Source: JASLBX01 sp036374175
Lineage (GTDB): Bacteria > Actinomycetota > Actinomycetes > Jiangellales > Jiangellaceae
NCBI GenBank assembly: GCA_036374175.1
Contig: DASUUH010000072.1
Location: 24,966-88,965, forward strand
Reading direction: 5' to 3'
DNA length: 64,000 nt
The notes beneath the pieces were generated by a model. The model was not told the origin of the DNA, made no database searches, and saw only the letters and a list, made by a program, of their open reading frames with translations. This document shows, piece after piece, positions 8,522 through 16,410 of the stretch (within the stretch, counting starts at the first letter, position 1; the number at the start of each line of letters is the position of its first letter). The position numbers and the translations under genes were made by a program.

Positions 8522-9178
8522 TCAGATGAGCTCGCTGAAGCGCTCGGTATCGGTGATCTTTCCAGAGACGATGAGCGTGTCTCCTTCGGTGACGACCGTC
8601 TCGGGGGTCGCGTAGGTGAATCCTTCGCCAGGACGCTTGATGGCCACGATCGTCACGCCGTACTGATGCCGGACGCCCGTCTCGCGCAGCGTCTTGCCGA
8701 TCATGTGGTCCGGCGAGAGCGTCTTGACCATGGCGTAGTCGTCGTCGAACTCGATGAAGTCCAGCATCCGGCCACGGACCAGGTGGGCGACTCGCAGTCC
8801 CATGTCGTGCTCGGGACGGACGACGTGGTGCGCACCGATCTGGCGCAGGATGCGAGCGTGTGAATTGCTGATCGCCTTTGCCCAGATGAGCGGGACGCCC
8901 ATCTCAACCAGGACCGACGTCGTGAGGATGCTGGCTTCGAGGTTGGTGCCGATGCCGACTACTGCGCGGTCGCACTCCTGCACTGACAACTGCTCGAGCG
9001 CCTCGGCGTCGGTCGAGTCGGCCACGACAGCGTGGGTGAGCCGGCCGGCCACCGACTCGATCGTCTTCGGGTTGTTGTCGATGCCGAGAACCTCGGTGTC
9101 CTCGCTCATCAGCTCGAGCGCGAGCGACTTGCCGAACCGGCCGAGCCCGATGACCGCGACGACAGACTTCCTAGCCAA
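8522..9178 (-). CDS. ktrA: Potassium uptake regulatory protein (KtrA/TrkA, single RCK unit)
   Basis: 218 aa, the size of KtrA rather than the double-length enterobacterial TrkA. The N-terminal RCK domain has the Rossmann motif VIGLGRFGKSLA and the acidic strand end GIDNNPK. The C-terminal TrkA-C domain ends PETVVTEGDTLIVSG. Such proteins form an octameric cytoplasmic ring that gates KtrB in response to nucleotides. TTG 9178 is chosen because it overlaps the ktrB stop by 8 bases and gives a protein starting at the conserved LARKSVVAVIG; GGGAGA lies upstream. Confidence 0.9.
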   Translation of the reverse strand: MARKSVVAVIGLGRFGKSLALELMSEDTEVLGIDNNPKTIESVAGRLTHAVVADSTDAEALEQLSVQECDRAVVGIGTNLEASILTTSVLVEMGVPLIWAKAISNSHARILRQIGAHHVVRPEHDMGLRVAHLVRGRMLDFIEFDDDYAMVKTLSPDHMIGKTLRETGVRHQYGVTIVAIKRPGEGFTYATPETVVTEGDTLIVSGKITDTERFSELI

Positions 9179-10559
9179 TGATGGGTCTCCCTTCGGGCAG
9201 CTCGTACAGCCTGCCACGCTCGCGGATCGCCAGCGCACTGGCCAGCGTGATCGGGCCGAGGCGGCCGAAGAACATCAGCAGGATGATGACGATCTGGCCG
9301 GCTGGCGGCAGGTTCGCTGTGACGCCGGTGGACAGGCCCACGGTGCCGAACGCGGACGCGGCCTCGAACAGCAGCTCGTCCAGCGAGTGGCTGGTCAACT
9401 CGGTTAAGGCCAGCGTGGCGACCACGACGGCGGCTACGCCGAGCAGAGCGACCGTGAGCGCTTGCCGCTGAACTCGGGCGCCGACCCGGCGATCGAAGAC
9501 GGTGACGCTTCGCTCACCGCGAATCTCGGCCACGATGACGAAGAACAACAAGGCGAACGTGGTCACTTTGATACCGCCAGCGGTGCCGGCGCTGCCGCCG
9601 CCGATGAACATCAGCACGACGGTCCCCAGCCAGGTGCCGTGGGTCATGTCGCCGACCTCCAGGCTGTTGAAGCCGGCCGTGCGGGTCGTGGCGGCGCTGA
9701 AGAAGCCGTTGAGCAGCTTGTCCGGCAGGCTCAGGTTGGCCAGGGTCGCCGGGTTGCGCCATTCGCTGCCCACCATGAAGGCGAAGCCGCCGATGAGCAG
9801 GATGGCCGTCATCGTGACGGTGAGCTTCGTGTGCAGGCTCCACTGCCGGGCCCGCCGGAACTGCCGCCGCAACTCCAGCAGCACCGGAAAACCCAACCCG
9901 CCGCAGATGAAAGCGGCGGCGATGGGCAGGAGGATCCAGGGGTCCTGGTTGTACCGGATCAGGCTGTCCTCGTGCAGCGAGAATCCCGCGTTGTTGAACG
10001 CCGAGATCGAGTGAAACGCCCCGAGGCGCAGGGCCTCGCTGAACGAGTGGCCGTAGCCGCCGGCCAGCCTGGCGACCAGGATGGCGGCCAGGGAGACCTC
10101 GAATAGGACGGTGATCTTCGCGACACCCACCACCACTGACCGCACGTCGCCGATGCCGAGCGCCTTGGTCTCGGTCGCGACGGACAACCGCGAGCGCAGA
10201 CCCATTCGCCGGGTGACCACCATGACGAGCAGGGTGGCCATGGTCATGAAGCCGAATCCGCCGACCTGGATCAGACCAGCGATGACCACCTCACCGAAAC
10301 CGCTCCAGTAGCCGCCGGTGTCCACCACGATCAGCCCGGTCACACACACCGCCGACGTGGAAGTGAAGACGGCTTCGAGGAACGTCGCCGACCCTGGCCC
10401 GGCCTTCGCCATCGGAAGGGACAGCAGGACGGTCCCCACCGCGATGGTGGCCGCGAACCCGGCGACCACTACCTGTGACGGGTGACGGAACTCCGGCAAC
10501 CAGCGGCCGGCCCTGCGCCGCCAGCTTCCCCTGCCGCTCACCGGCCCGAGATAGCGCAC
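9171..10559 (-). CDS. ktrB: Potassium transporter KtrB/TrkH family
   Basis: 462 aa, hydrophobic, with four repeated M1-P-M2 units. The first selectivity-filter segment reads TSTSAVCVTGLIV with the key Gly; later ones include SAFNNAGFS and RTAGFNS. Partner of the RCK protein encoded directly downstream, with which it overlaps by 8 bases. The GTG start sits 7 bases after a TAGGGT box, and a 12-base palindrome lies just upstream, so the pair probably has its own regulated, leaderless promoter. Both genes lie inside the nusB-pyrR insertion. Confidence 0.92.
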   Translation of the reverse strand: MRYLGPVSGRGSWRRRAGRWLPEFRHPSQVVVAGFAATIAVGTVLLSLPMAKAGPGSATFLEAVFTSTSAVCVTGLIVVDTGGYWSGFGEVVIAGLIQVGGFGFMTMATLLVMVVTRRMGLRSRLSVATETKALGIGDVRSVVVGVAKITVLFEVSLAAILVARLAGGYGHSFSEALRLGAFHSISAFNNAGFSLHEDSLIRYNQDPWILLPIAAAFICGGLGFPVLLELRRQFRRARQWSLHTKLTVTMTAILLIGGFAFMVGSEWRNPATLANLSLPDKLLNGFFSAATTRTAGFNSLEVGDMTHGTWLGTVVLMFIGGGSAGTAGGIKVTTFALLFFVIVAEIRGERSVTVFDRRVGARVQRQALTVALLGVAAVVVATLALTELTSHSLDELLFEAASAFGTVGLSTGVTANLPPAGQIVIILLMFFGRLGPITLASALAIRERGRLYELPEGRPIIG

Positions 10560-10566
10560 CCGCGAA

Positions 10567-10590
10567 ACCCTACTGCCATGACACGTGTCA
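10567..10590 (-). promoter_or_regulatory. ktrB promoter with 12-base palindromic operator
   Basis: Read on the minus strand: the perfect palindrome TGACACGTGTCA (10590-10579), 6 bases, then TAGGGT (10572-10567), 7 bases, then the ktrB GTG. The palindrome would sit between the -35 and -10 elements, a place where a bound dimeric repressor would block RNA polymerase. The regulator is unknown. Confidence 0.6.
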
Positions 10591-10612
10591 CGGTCCGCAC
10601 CTGGATTGGGAC

Positions 10613-11218
10613 CTAGTCGTCAGCGGGCCGCGGATGCTTGCGGCCTCGCAGCCAGTCCCAGAAACTGCGGCGAGGGTGGCGGGCCACGATCGTGCCCGAG
10701 CGGACACTGCCGCTCACTCGCAGGACCGGCTGGTACGGGCCGGGCCGGCCGCCCACCTTGTTGGCGATGCTGCCGCTGACGCTAGACACGTCGTCCATGA
10801 CCACCACCCAGTCGTGCGGCACGATCAGCACGACGGAGCCAGATGTCGCCGTGGCGCGTACTTTGACCTCTCGGTGGGGGACGCTGGCCTCGGTGAAGTC
10901 GAGCTTGATCGTGCCGGAGCTGCACTCCGCGATGATCTCTGCCGGCACGTCCCAATGGCCGGTTCGTTTGATCGAGCCGCTCTTGGTCCGCAAGATCAAC
11001 GGTCCGGACGCGGCACCGACCGGCTCCAAGTCCGCCGTGACCAAAGCCAGGTCCGCGCGGGTCTTGGCGCCGTACGCGGCGGTCAGCCGGTCGTCCAGTT
11101 CGGCCAGGTCGAGCCGGCCATCGGCGACCGCCGCCCGCAACTGCTCGGCCGCGGCCTCCCGATCGGCGTCGCTGGCGCGCGTCAGCGGCTGGGGCACGGA
11201 GGCTTCGTTGGCATCCAT
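10613..11218 (-). CDS. DUF1707 and adhesin/LiaF-like domain protein
   Basis: 201 aa, soluble. An N-terminal DUF1707 module (SDADREAAAEQLRAAVADGRLDLAELDDRL) is typical of actinobacterial cell-envelope proteins. It is followed by a beta-rich repeat region (SGSIKRTGHWDVPAEI, SGTIKLDFTEA, SGSVVLIVPHDW, SGSIANKVG) resembling the LiaF/DUF2154 fold. Function unknown; related proteins are thought to sense envelope stress. ATG 11218 is used because the family begins just before this module; the frame is open to 11491 without similarity. It ends in a basic tail, LRGRKHPRPADD. Confidence 0.8.
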   Translation of the reverse strand: MDANEASVPQPLTRASDADREAAAEQLRAAVADGRLDLAELDDRLTAAYGAKTRADLALVTADLEPVGAASGPLILRTKSGSIKRTGHWDVPAEIIAECSSGTIKLDFTEASVPHREVKVRATATSGSVVLIVPHDWVVVMDDVSSVSGSIANKVGGRPGPYQPVLRVSGSVRSGTIVARHPRRSFWDWLRGRKHPRPADD

Positions 11219-11291
11219 CGGGCAGCAGGCTAGTCCGCAACGGCGCTGATGGAACAGCCAGGGCTGTCGCGTTGAGCCGGTTCGGCGAAGG

Positions 11292-12323
11292 TCAGGACGA
11301 GCGGGCCCGGTTGAACACGTTGCCGATGAGCCCGCGGCCGGCTTGGGTAGCGCCCCCAACCACGTCACGGGCCAGCCCGAAAAACGGGTCGGCAGACCGG
11401 TTCCAGGCCTCCTGGTACGAGCGGGCGGCTTCACGCACATCGTCGCCGATCGAAGTGGTCTGGTCGTCGGCGCGACGCGGGTAGTCGCCATCCAAGATCC
11501 GCTGATAATGCCCGGCTGTCATCCAGCGGTCCAACTCGGCGAACCGCACCACGGCGAACGGATGGGTGCGGCCCATCAGCGACAGCAGTTTCAGCACCCC
11601 GTCGCGGGCATCGCCGTCGGTTTCGTACTGGTGGGCCTGCTCGCGGAACGCGTCCGGGTTCATCTCCGCCAGGCGTGAGCCGCCGGCGAGTTTCATCAGA
11701 GCCCGCTTGGCCGCGTCAGGATCCTGGCTGGCCAGCAGTCCGGCCCGGTCGCAGGACAGCTCGGATTTGCGGTACCACTCCTCCAGCGCTGTGACGATAG
11801 CCCGGAGGCCAAGGTAACCGAGTGGTACCCAGGCGACCCGGGCAGCCAGCCGGGTCAGCCCCAGCAGCAGAGTCCGATAGGTGGCGTGCCCGGACAGGAT
11901 GTGTCCCACCTCGTGCCCGATGGCGAATCGCCGCTCGGCAGGGTCGAGCAAGTCGAACATGCCGCTGGTCATGACAACGAACGGGCGATCGGATCCCACC
12001 GCCATGAGTGCCGGCTGCGGATCTTGCACCACATACAGCTCAGGCACCTCCGGAAGGTCGAGCACGTATGCCGCGTCGCGCACGTAGTGGTGCAGGTCCT
12101 TGAACTGCGTGTCACCGGCCTTGACGGCGCTGCCCAGGAAGAGCAGTCGGAGCCGGCGCTCGCTGAACAACCCGGAGATCTTGCGCAGCACGATGTCGAA
12201 GCCGTTGAGCTTGCGCAACGCGACCAACGCGCCCCGGTCGGCCGGGTGTTCGTAGGCCCGGGAGCTGATGCCGGTGAGCCGGACGCGCGCTCGGTCCGGG
12301 GTGGAGGCCGCCGATGTAGCCAT
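11292..12323 (-). CDS. M48 family zinc metallopeptidase
   Basis: 343 aa. The zinc motif HEVGH is at residues 137-141 and the third ligand is probably Glu188 in KSELSCDRAG, as in HtpX/Oma1-like M48 peptidases. Hydrophobic segments (about 55-65 and 152-180) suggest membrane association with the active site facing the cytoplasm. Preceding PQPALMAVGSDRPFVVMTSGM is typical of the fold. Probable role in membrane protein quality control, by family only. Start at ATG 12323, 6 bases after a TAGGGT box. Divergent from pyrR. Confidence 0.87.
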   Translation of the reverse strand: MATSAASTPDRARVRLTGISSRAYEHPADRGALVALRKLNGFDIVLRKISGLFSERRLRLLFLGSAVKAGDTQFKDLHHYVRDAAYVLDLPEVPELYVVQDPQPALMAVGSDRPFVVMTSGMFDLLDPAERRFAIGHEVGHILSGHATYRTLLLGLTRLAARVAWVPLGYLGLRAIVTALEEWYRKSELSCDRAGLLASQDPDAAKRALMKLAGGSRLAEMNPDAFREQAHQYETDGDARDGVLKLLSLMGRTHPFAVVRFAELDRWMTAGHYQRILDGDYPRRADDQTTSIGDDVREAARSYQEAWNRSADPFFGLARDVVGGATQAGRGLIGNVFNRARSS

Positions 12324-12329
12324 TGGCGC

Positions 12330-12335
12330 ACCCTA
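12330..12335 (-). promoter_or_regulatory. Putative -10 box (TAGGGT) of the M48 peptidase gene
   Basis: On the minus strand TAGGGT ends 6 bases before the ATG at 12323, the spacing expected for a leaderless transcript. It fits the recurrent pattern seen at ktrB, bioY, SURF1 and moaA. Confidence 0.5.
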
Positions 12336-12421
12336 TGTCCTGTTCTCGGGATTTGGAAGGGTCCCTCGAGCGGCGTCTGCGCCTGGTAGCCTTGCTGTCG
12401 TCCGACATCCTTTAAGTCCCG

Positions 12422-12444
12422 TCCCGTGAGGCGGGAAAGGAGGT
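12422..12444 (+). promoter_or_regulatory. PyrR-binding hairpin overlapping the pyrR ribosome binding site
   Basis: TCCCGTGAGGCGGGA (12422-12436) folds into a 5-bp stem (TCCCG/CGGGA) with loop TGAGG. It matches the known PyrR recognition pattern UCCNGNGAGG. The ribosome binding site AAAGGAGGT (12436-12444) begins at its 3' edge, nine bases before the pyrR ATG. No terminator/antiterminator pair is evident, so PyrR bound to UMP probably blocks translation initiation, as known in mycobacteria, rather than causing attenuation. TAGCCT at 12387-12392 is a possible -10 box giving a short leader. Confidence 0.75.
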
Positions 12445-12452
12445 CCAGGCCT

Positions 12453-13043
12453 ATGCCTACCCCTGTGTCCAGAGCGGGCTCTCCGACCCGCGATCTCGCC
12501 GGTGCCCGTACCGTTTTCGACGACCGCGAGATTTCCCGCGCTCTAACCCGCATGGCCCACGAATTGGTCGAGCGCAACAAAGGTGCAGCCGATCTGGTCT
12601 TGCTCGGGATCCCATCGCGCGGCGTTCCGCTGGCGCGCCGGCTGGGCGAGCTCATCAGCGCCGCTGAGGGGCATGACGTTCCCGTCGGGGCCCTCGACGC
12701 CACGATGTACCGCGACGACCTGAGGCTGCGACCCGCACGTGCGCTCGAGCACACCGACATTCCGTCCGGCGGCGTCGACGGCAGGGTGGTGGTGCTGGTC
12801 GACGACGTGCTGTTCTCGGGACGAACCGTCCGGGCCGCCCTGACTGCCCTCGACGACGTCGGCCGCCCGCGGGCGGTGCGGCTGGCCGTGCTGGTCGACC
12901 GCGGGCACCGCGAACTGCCGATCCGCGCCGACCACGTGGGCAAGAACATTCCGACGTCGATGCGCGAAAGCGTCAAGGTGCTGCTCAGCGAGGTCGACGG
13001 CCGCGACGCCGTGCTGATCGGCACCCAGGAAGGGGTGGGCTAG
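12453..13043 (+). CDS. pyrR: Bifunctional pyr operon regulator / uracil phosphoribosyltransferase
   Basis: 196 aa. The PRPP-binding motif VVVLVDDVLFSGRTVRAAL is intact, as is DRGHRELPIRADHVGKNIPTS, the PyrR signature. It senses UMP and binds the hairpin in its own leader. ATG 12453 follows AAAGGAGGT at good spacing; the frame is open to 12426 without support. It is the first gene of pyrR-pyrB-pyrC-carA-carB-pyrD-pyrF, and pyrB begins on the base after its stop. Confidence 0.94.
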   Translation: MPTPVSRAGSPTRDLAGARTVFDDREISRALTRMAHELVERNKGAADLVLLGIPSRGVPLARRLGELISAAEGHDVPVGALDATMYRDDLRLRPARALEHTDIPSGGVDGRVVVLVDDVLFSGRTVRAALTALDDVGRPRAVRLAVLVDRGHRELPIRADHVGKNIPTSMRESVKVLLSEVDGRDAVLIGTQEGVG

Positions 13044-13979
13044 ATGCGGCACCTGCTGTCCGCGGCCGACCTGAGCCGCGAGGAAGCCACGCTGGTCCTG
13101 GACACCGCCGCCGAGATGGCGCGCCTGACCGAGGGCCGCGCGGTCAAGAAGCTGCCGACGCTGCGCGGGCGCACGGTCGTCAACCTGTTCTTCGAGGACT
13201 CCACCCGCACCCGCACGTCCTTCGAGCTGGCGGCCAAGCGGCTGTCCGCCGACGTGGTGAACTTCTCCGCGAAGGGTTCGAGCGTGTCCAAGGGTGAAAG
13301 CCTCAAGGACACCGCACTGACCCTGGCCGCCATGGGGGCGGACGCGGTGGTGGTCCGGCACTCGGCGAGCGGTGCGCCGCACCGGCTCGCACACTCGGGC
13401 TGGATCACCGCGAACGTCGTCAACGCCGGCGACGGCACCCACGAGCACCCGACGCAGGCCCTGCTGGATGCGTTCACGATGCGGAACCACCTCGGCGAGC
13501 TGGATGGCCGGCGGATCGCCATCGTGGGAGATGTCCTGCACAGCCGGGTTGCGCGCAGCAACGTGCTGCTGCTGAACACATTGGGTGTCGACGTCACGCT
13601 GGTGGCCCCGCCGACCCTGCTGCCGGTGGGCGTGGCGTCCTGGCCGTGCGAGGTGTCGTACGAGCTTGACCCAGTGCTGGCCAAGAGCGACGCGGTGATG
13701 ATGCTCCGCGTCCAGCGGGAACGGATGAACGCCGCCTTCTTCCCGTCCGCGCGCGAGTACAGCCGCCGGTACGGGCTGGACGCCCGGCGGTTCGGGCTGC
13801 TGCCGGACGATGCTCTCGTCCTGCATCCCGGCCCGATGAACAGGGGCATGGAGATCACCGCCGACGTCGCAGACAGTGAGCGCTCGGTGATCGTGGAACA
13901 GGTGACGAACGGGGTGTATGTCCGGATGGCGGTGCTGTACCTGCTGCTGGCCGGGGGAGAAGCGGAGGCGGCGTCGTGA
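13044..13979 (+). CDS. pyrB: Aspartate carbamoyltransferase catalytic chain
   Basis: 311 aa. It condenses carbamoyl phosphate and aspartate in the second step of UMP synthesis. The carbamoyl-phosphate motif FFEDSTRTRTSFELAA, SAKGSSVSKGESLKDT, the HEHPTQALLDAFT signature and VLHPGPMNRG are all present. There is no regulatory chain gene (pyrI), as usual for actinobacteria, and the next gene is a catalytically complete dihydroorotase that may form a complex with it. The ATG directly follows the pyrR stop; its TGA overlaps the pyrC GTG. Confidence 0.96.
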   Translation: MRHLLSAADLSREEATLVLDTAAEMARLTEGRAVKKLPTLRGRTVVNLFFEDSTRTRTSFELAAKRLSADVVNFSAKGSSVSKGESLKDTALTLAAMGADAVVVRHSASGAPHRLAHSGWITANVVNAGDGTHEHPTQALLDAFTMRNHLGELDGRRIAIVGDVLHSRVARSNVLLLNTLGVDVTLVAPPTLLPVGVASWPCEVSYELDPVLAKSDAVMMLRVQRERMNAAFFPSAREYSRRYGLDARRFGLLPDDALVLHPGPMNRGMEITADVADSERSVIVEQVTNGVYVRMAVLYLLLAGGEAEAAS

Positions 13980-15271
13980 ACTGGCTGATCAAGAACGCGC
14001 AACCGCTGGGCGGCGACCCGGCCGACATCCTGGTGCGCGACGGCGTATTCGCCGAGATAGGTACCGGGCTCGACGCCGCTGGTGCGCAGACGATTGACGG
14101 CGACGGCCTGGTGGCGCTGCCCGGCCTGGTCGATCTGCACACGCATCTGCGCGAGCCGGGCCGCGAGGACGCCGAGACCGTCGAGACCGGGTCGCAGTCG
14201 GCGGCGCTCGGCGGGTTCACGGCGGTGCACGCGATGGCCAACACCGACCCCGTCGCCGACACGGCCGGTGTGGTCGAGCAGGTGTGGCGGCTCGGCCGCG
14301 AAGCCGGCTACGTCGACGTGCGTCCCGTCGGGGCGGTGACCGTCGGCCTGCGCGGCGAGCGGCTCGCCGAACTCGGCGCGATGGCCGATTCGGCGGCCGG
14401 CGTGCGGGTGTTCTCCGACGACGGGCACTGCGTGTCCGACGCCGTGCTCATGCGGCGGGCGCTGGAGTACGTCAAGGCCTTCGACGGGGTGGTCGCCCAG
14501 CACGCCCAGGAGCCGCGGCTCACCGAGGGCGCGCAGATGAACGAGGGCGAGTTGTCCGGCCGGCTCGGGTTGCGCGGCTGGCCGGCCGTGGCCGAAGAGG
14601 CGATCATCGCCCGCGACGTCCTGCTGGCCGCCCACGTCGGGTCGCGCGTGCATATCTGCCACGTCTCGACGGTGGGCTCGGTTGAGATCATCCGGTGGGC
14701 CAAGTCGAAGGGCTGGGACGTCACGGCCGAGGTAACACCCCATCACCTCCTGCTGACCGACGAGCTGGCTGCAACCTACGACCCGCGGTACAAGGTGAAC
14801 CCGCCGCTGCGGACCGCGGACGACGTGGCCGCCCTGCGCGAGGCACTCGCCGACGGGACGATCGACATCGTGGCCACCGACCACGCGCCGCACCCGGTCG
14901 AGGACAAGGACTGCGAGTGGGATGCCGCTGCGATGGGGATGCTCGGCCTGGAGACCGCGCTGTCGGTCGTGCAGGCGGCCATGGTCGATACCGGGTTGCT
15001 GGACTGGGCCGGTGTTGCGGACCGCATGTCGTACCGGCCGGCCCGGATCGCACGCTGCGACTCGGGTGCGACACCGCAGGGCCGCCCGCTGGTAGCCGGC
15101 GAGCCGGCCAACCTGGTGCTCCTCGACCCGACGCACACGCGGGTCGTCAGTGGCCGCGAGATGGCGTCGCTGTCGCACAACACGCCGTTCGAGGGCATGA
15201 AACTGCCCGGCCGGGTGGTCGCCACGTTCCTGCGCGGCCGGCCCACCGTCCTGGACGGAGCTCTCCAGTGA
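13976..15271 (+). CDS. pyrC: Dihydroorotase (type I)
   Basis: 431 aa, amidohydrolase fold. It closes carbamoyl aspartate to dihydroorotate. The first metal motif DLHTHLREPG, the second-shell HVSTVGSVEIIRWAK, the TPHHLLLTD His and the catalytic Asp in DIVATDHAPHP are intact, so it is not one of the inactive pseudo-dihydroorotases found beside some pyrB genes. GTG start overlapping the pyrB stop by 4 bases; its TGA overlaps the carA GTG in the same way. Confidence 0.96.
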   Translation: MNWLIKNAQPLGGDPADILVRDGVFAEIGTGLDAAGAQTIDGDGLVALPGLVDLHTHLREPGREDAETVETGSQSAALGGFTAVHAMANTDPVADTAGVVEQVWRLGREAGYVDVRPVGAVTVGLRGERLAELGAMADSAAGVRVFSDDGHCVSDAVLMRRALEYVKAFDGVVAQHAQEPRLTEGAQMNEGELSGRLGLRGWPAVAEEAIIARDVLLAAHVGSRVHICHVSTVGSVEIIRWAKSKGWDVTAEVTPHHLLLTDELAATYDPRYKVNPPLRTADDVAALREALADGTIDIVATDHAPHPVEDKDCEWDAAAMGMLGLETALSVVQAAMVDTGLLDWAGVADRMSYRPARIARCDSGATPQGRPLVAGEPANLVLLDPTHTRVVSGREMASLSHNTPFEGMKLPGRVVATFLRGRPTVLDGALQ

Positions 15272-16410
15272 CCCCACCTCACGACGGCGGTGCGTTACTC
15301 GTCCTGGAGGACGGCCGGACGTTCCGGGGCCGGCCGTATGGTGCGGCGGGCGAGACGTTCGGCGAGGCGGTCTTCGCCACGGGGATGACCGGCTACCAGG
15401 AAACGCTCACCGACCCGTCGTACCACCGGCAGGTGGTCGTCCAGACCGCGCCGCACATCGGTAACACGGGAGTGAACGACGACGACGCGGAGTCATCTCG
15501 AATCTGGGTGGCCGGTTACGTGGTTCGCGACCCGGCGCGGCGGCCGTCGTCCTGGCGGGCTCAGCGGAGCCTGAACGAGGAGCTGACCCGGCAGGGCATC
15601 GTGGGCATCAGCGGCATCGATACCCGGGCGCTGGCCCGCCACCTGCGCGAGCGCGGCGCGATGCGGGTGGGCATCTCGACGGCGGAGACCGACCCGCAGG
15701 CGCTGCGTGAACGGGTGCTCGCCGCGCCGTCGATGGTGGGTGCGAATCTGGTGGGCGAGGTGACGACGGCGTCCCCGTACGTCGTGGCGGCGGCCGGCGA
15801 GCGGCGGTTCACCGTGGCCGCGATCGATCTTGGGATCAAATCGATGACGCCGCGCCGGCTTGCCGAGCGCGGCGTCGAGACGCATGTGCTGCCGGCGACG
15901 TCCACGCTTGACGAGGTGCTGGCACTGGCGCCCGACGGGCTGTTCTTCTCCAACGGGCCGGGCGATCCGGCAACGGCTGACCACCAGGTCGAGTTGCTGC
16001 GCGGGGCACTTGAGCGCGGCGTGCCGTTCTTCGGCATCTGCTTCGGCAATCAGCTGTTCGGCCGGGCGCTGGGCTTCGGGACGTACAAGCTCCGCTACGG
16101 CCACCGCGGTATCAACCAGCCGGTGCAGGACCGTACGACCGGCAAGGTCGGGGTCACGGCGCACAACCACGGTTTCGCGATCCAATGGAACACAGCCGCG
16201 CCATCCTTTGAACCTGTCGAGACGCCGTACGGACGGGCGTCGGTGAGCCACGTCTGCTTGAACGACGACGTGGTCGAGGGCCTTGAACTGCGTGGATCCG
16301 ACGGCAAGCTGCGCGGGTTCTCGGTCCAGTACCACCCGGAGGCGGCTGCCGGCCCGCACGACGCGGCGTACCTGTTCGACCGGTTCGTCGAGCTGATGAG
16401 GGCACGCTGA
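15268..16410 (+). CDS. carA: Carbamoyl-phosphate synthase small (glutaminase) subunit
   Basis: 380 aa. It hydrolyses glutamine and channels ammonia to CarB. The CPSase N-terminal domain contains TGYQETLTDPSYHRQVV; the class I amidotransferase domain has the nucleophile Cys in FFGICFGNQLFGRALG and the His-Glu pair in VQYHPEAAAGP. Asn in GICFGNQ, where many enzymes have His, is normal for actinobacteria. GTG 15268 overlaps the pyrC stop; the long upstream frame is antisense-free shadow of pyrC and not used. Its final A is the first base of carB. Confidence 0.95.
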   Translation: MTPPHDGGALLVLEDGRTFRGRPYGAAGETFGEAVFATGMTGYQETLTDPSYHRQVVVQTAPHIGNTGVNDDDAESSRIWVAGYVVRDPARRPSSWRAQRSLNEELTRQGIVGISGIDTRALARHLRERGAMRVGISTAETDPQALRERVLAAPSMVGANLVGEVTTASPYVVAAAGERRFTVAAIDLGIKSMTPRRLAERGVETHVLPATSTLDEVLALAPDGLFFSNGPGDPATADHQVELLRGALERGVPFFGICFGNQLFGRALGFGTYKLRYGHRGINQPVQDRTTGKVGVTAHNHGFAIQWNTAAPSFEPVETPYGRASVSHVCLNDDVVEGLELRGSDGKLRGFSVQYHPEAAAGPHDAAYLFDRFVELMRAR

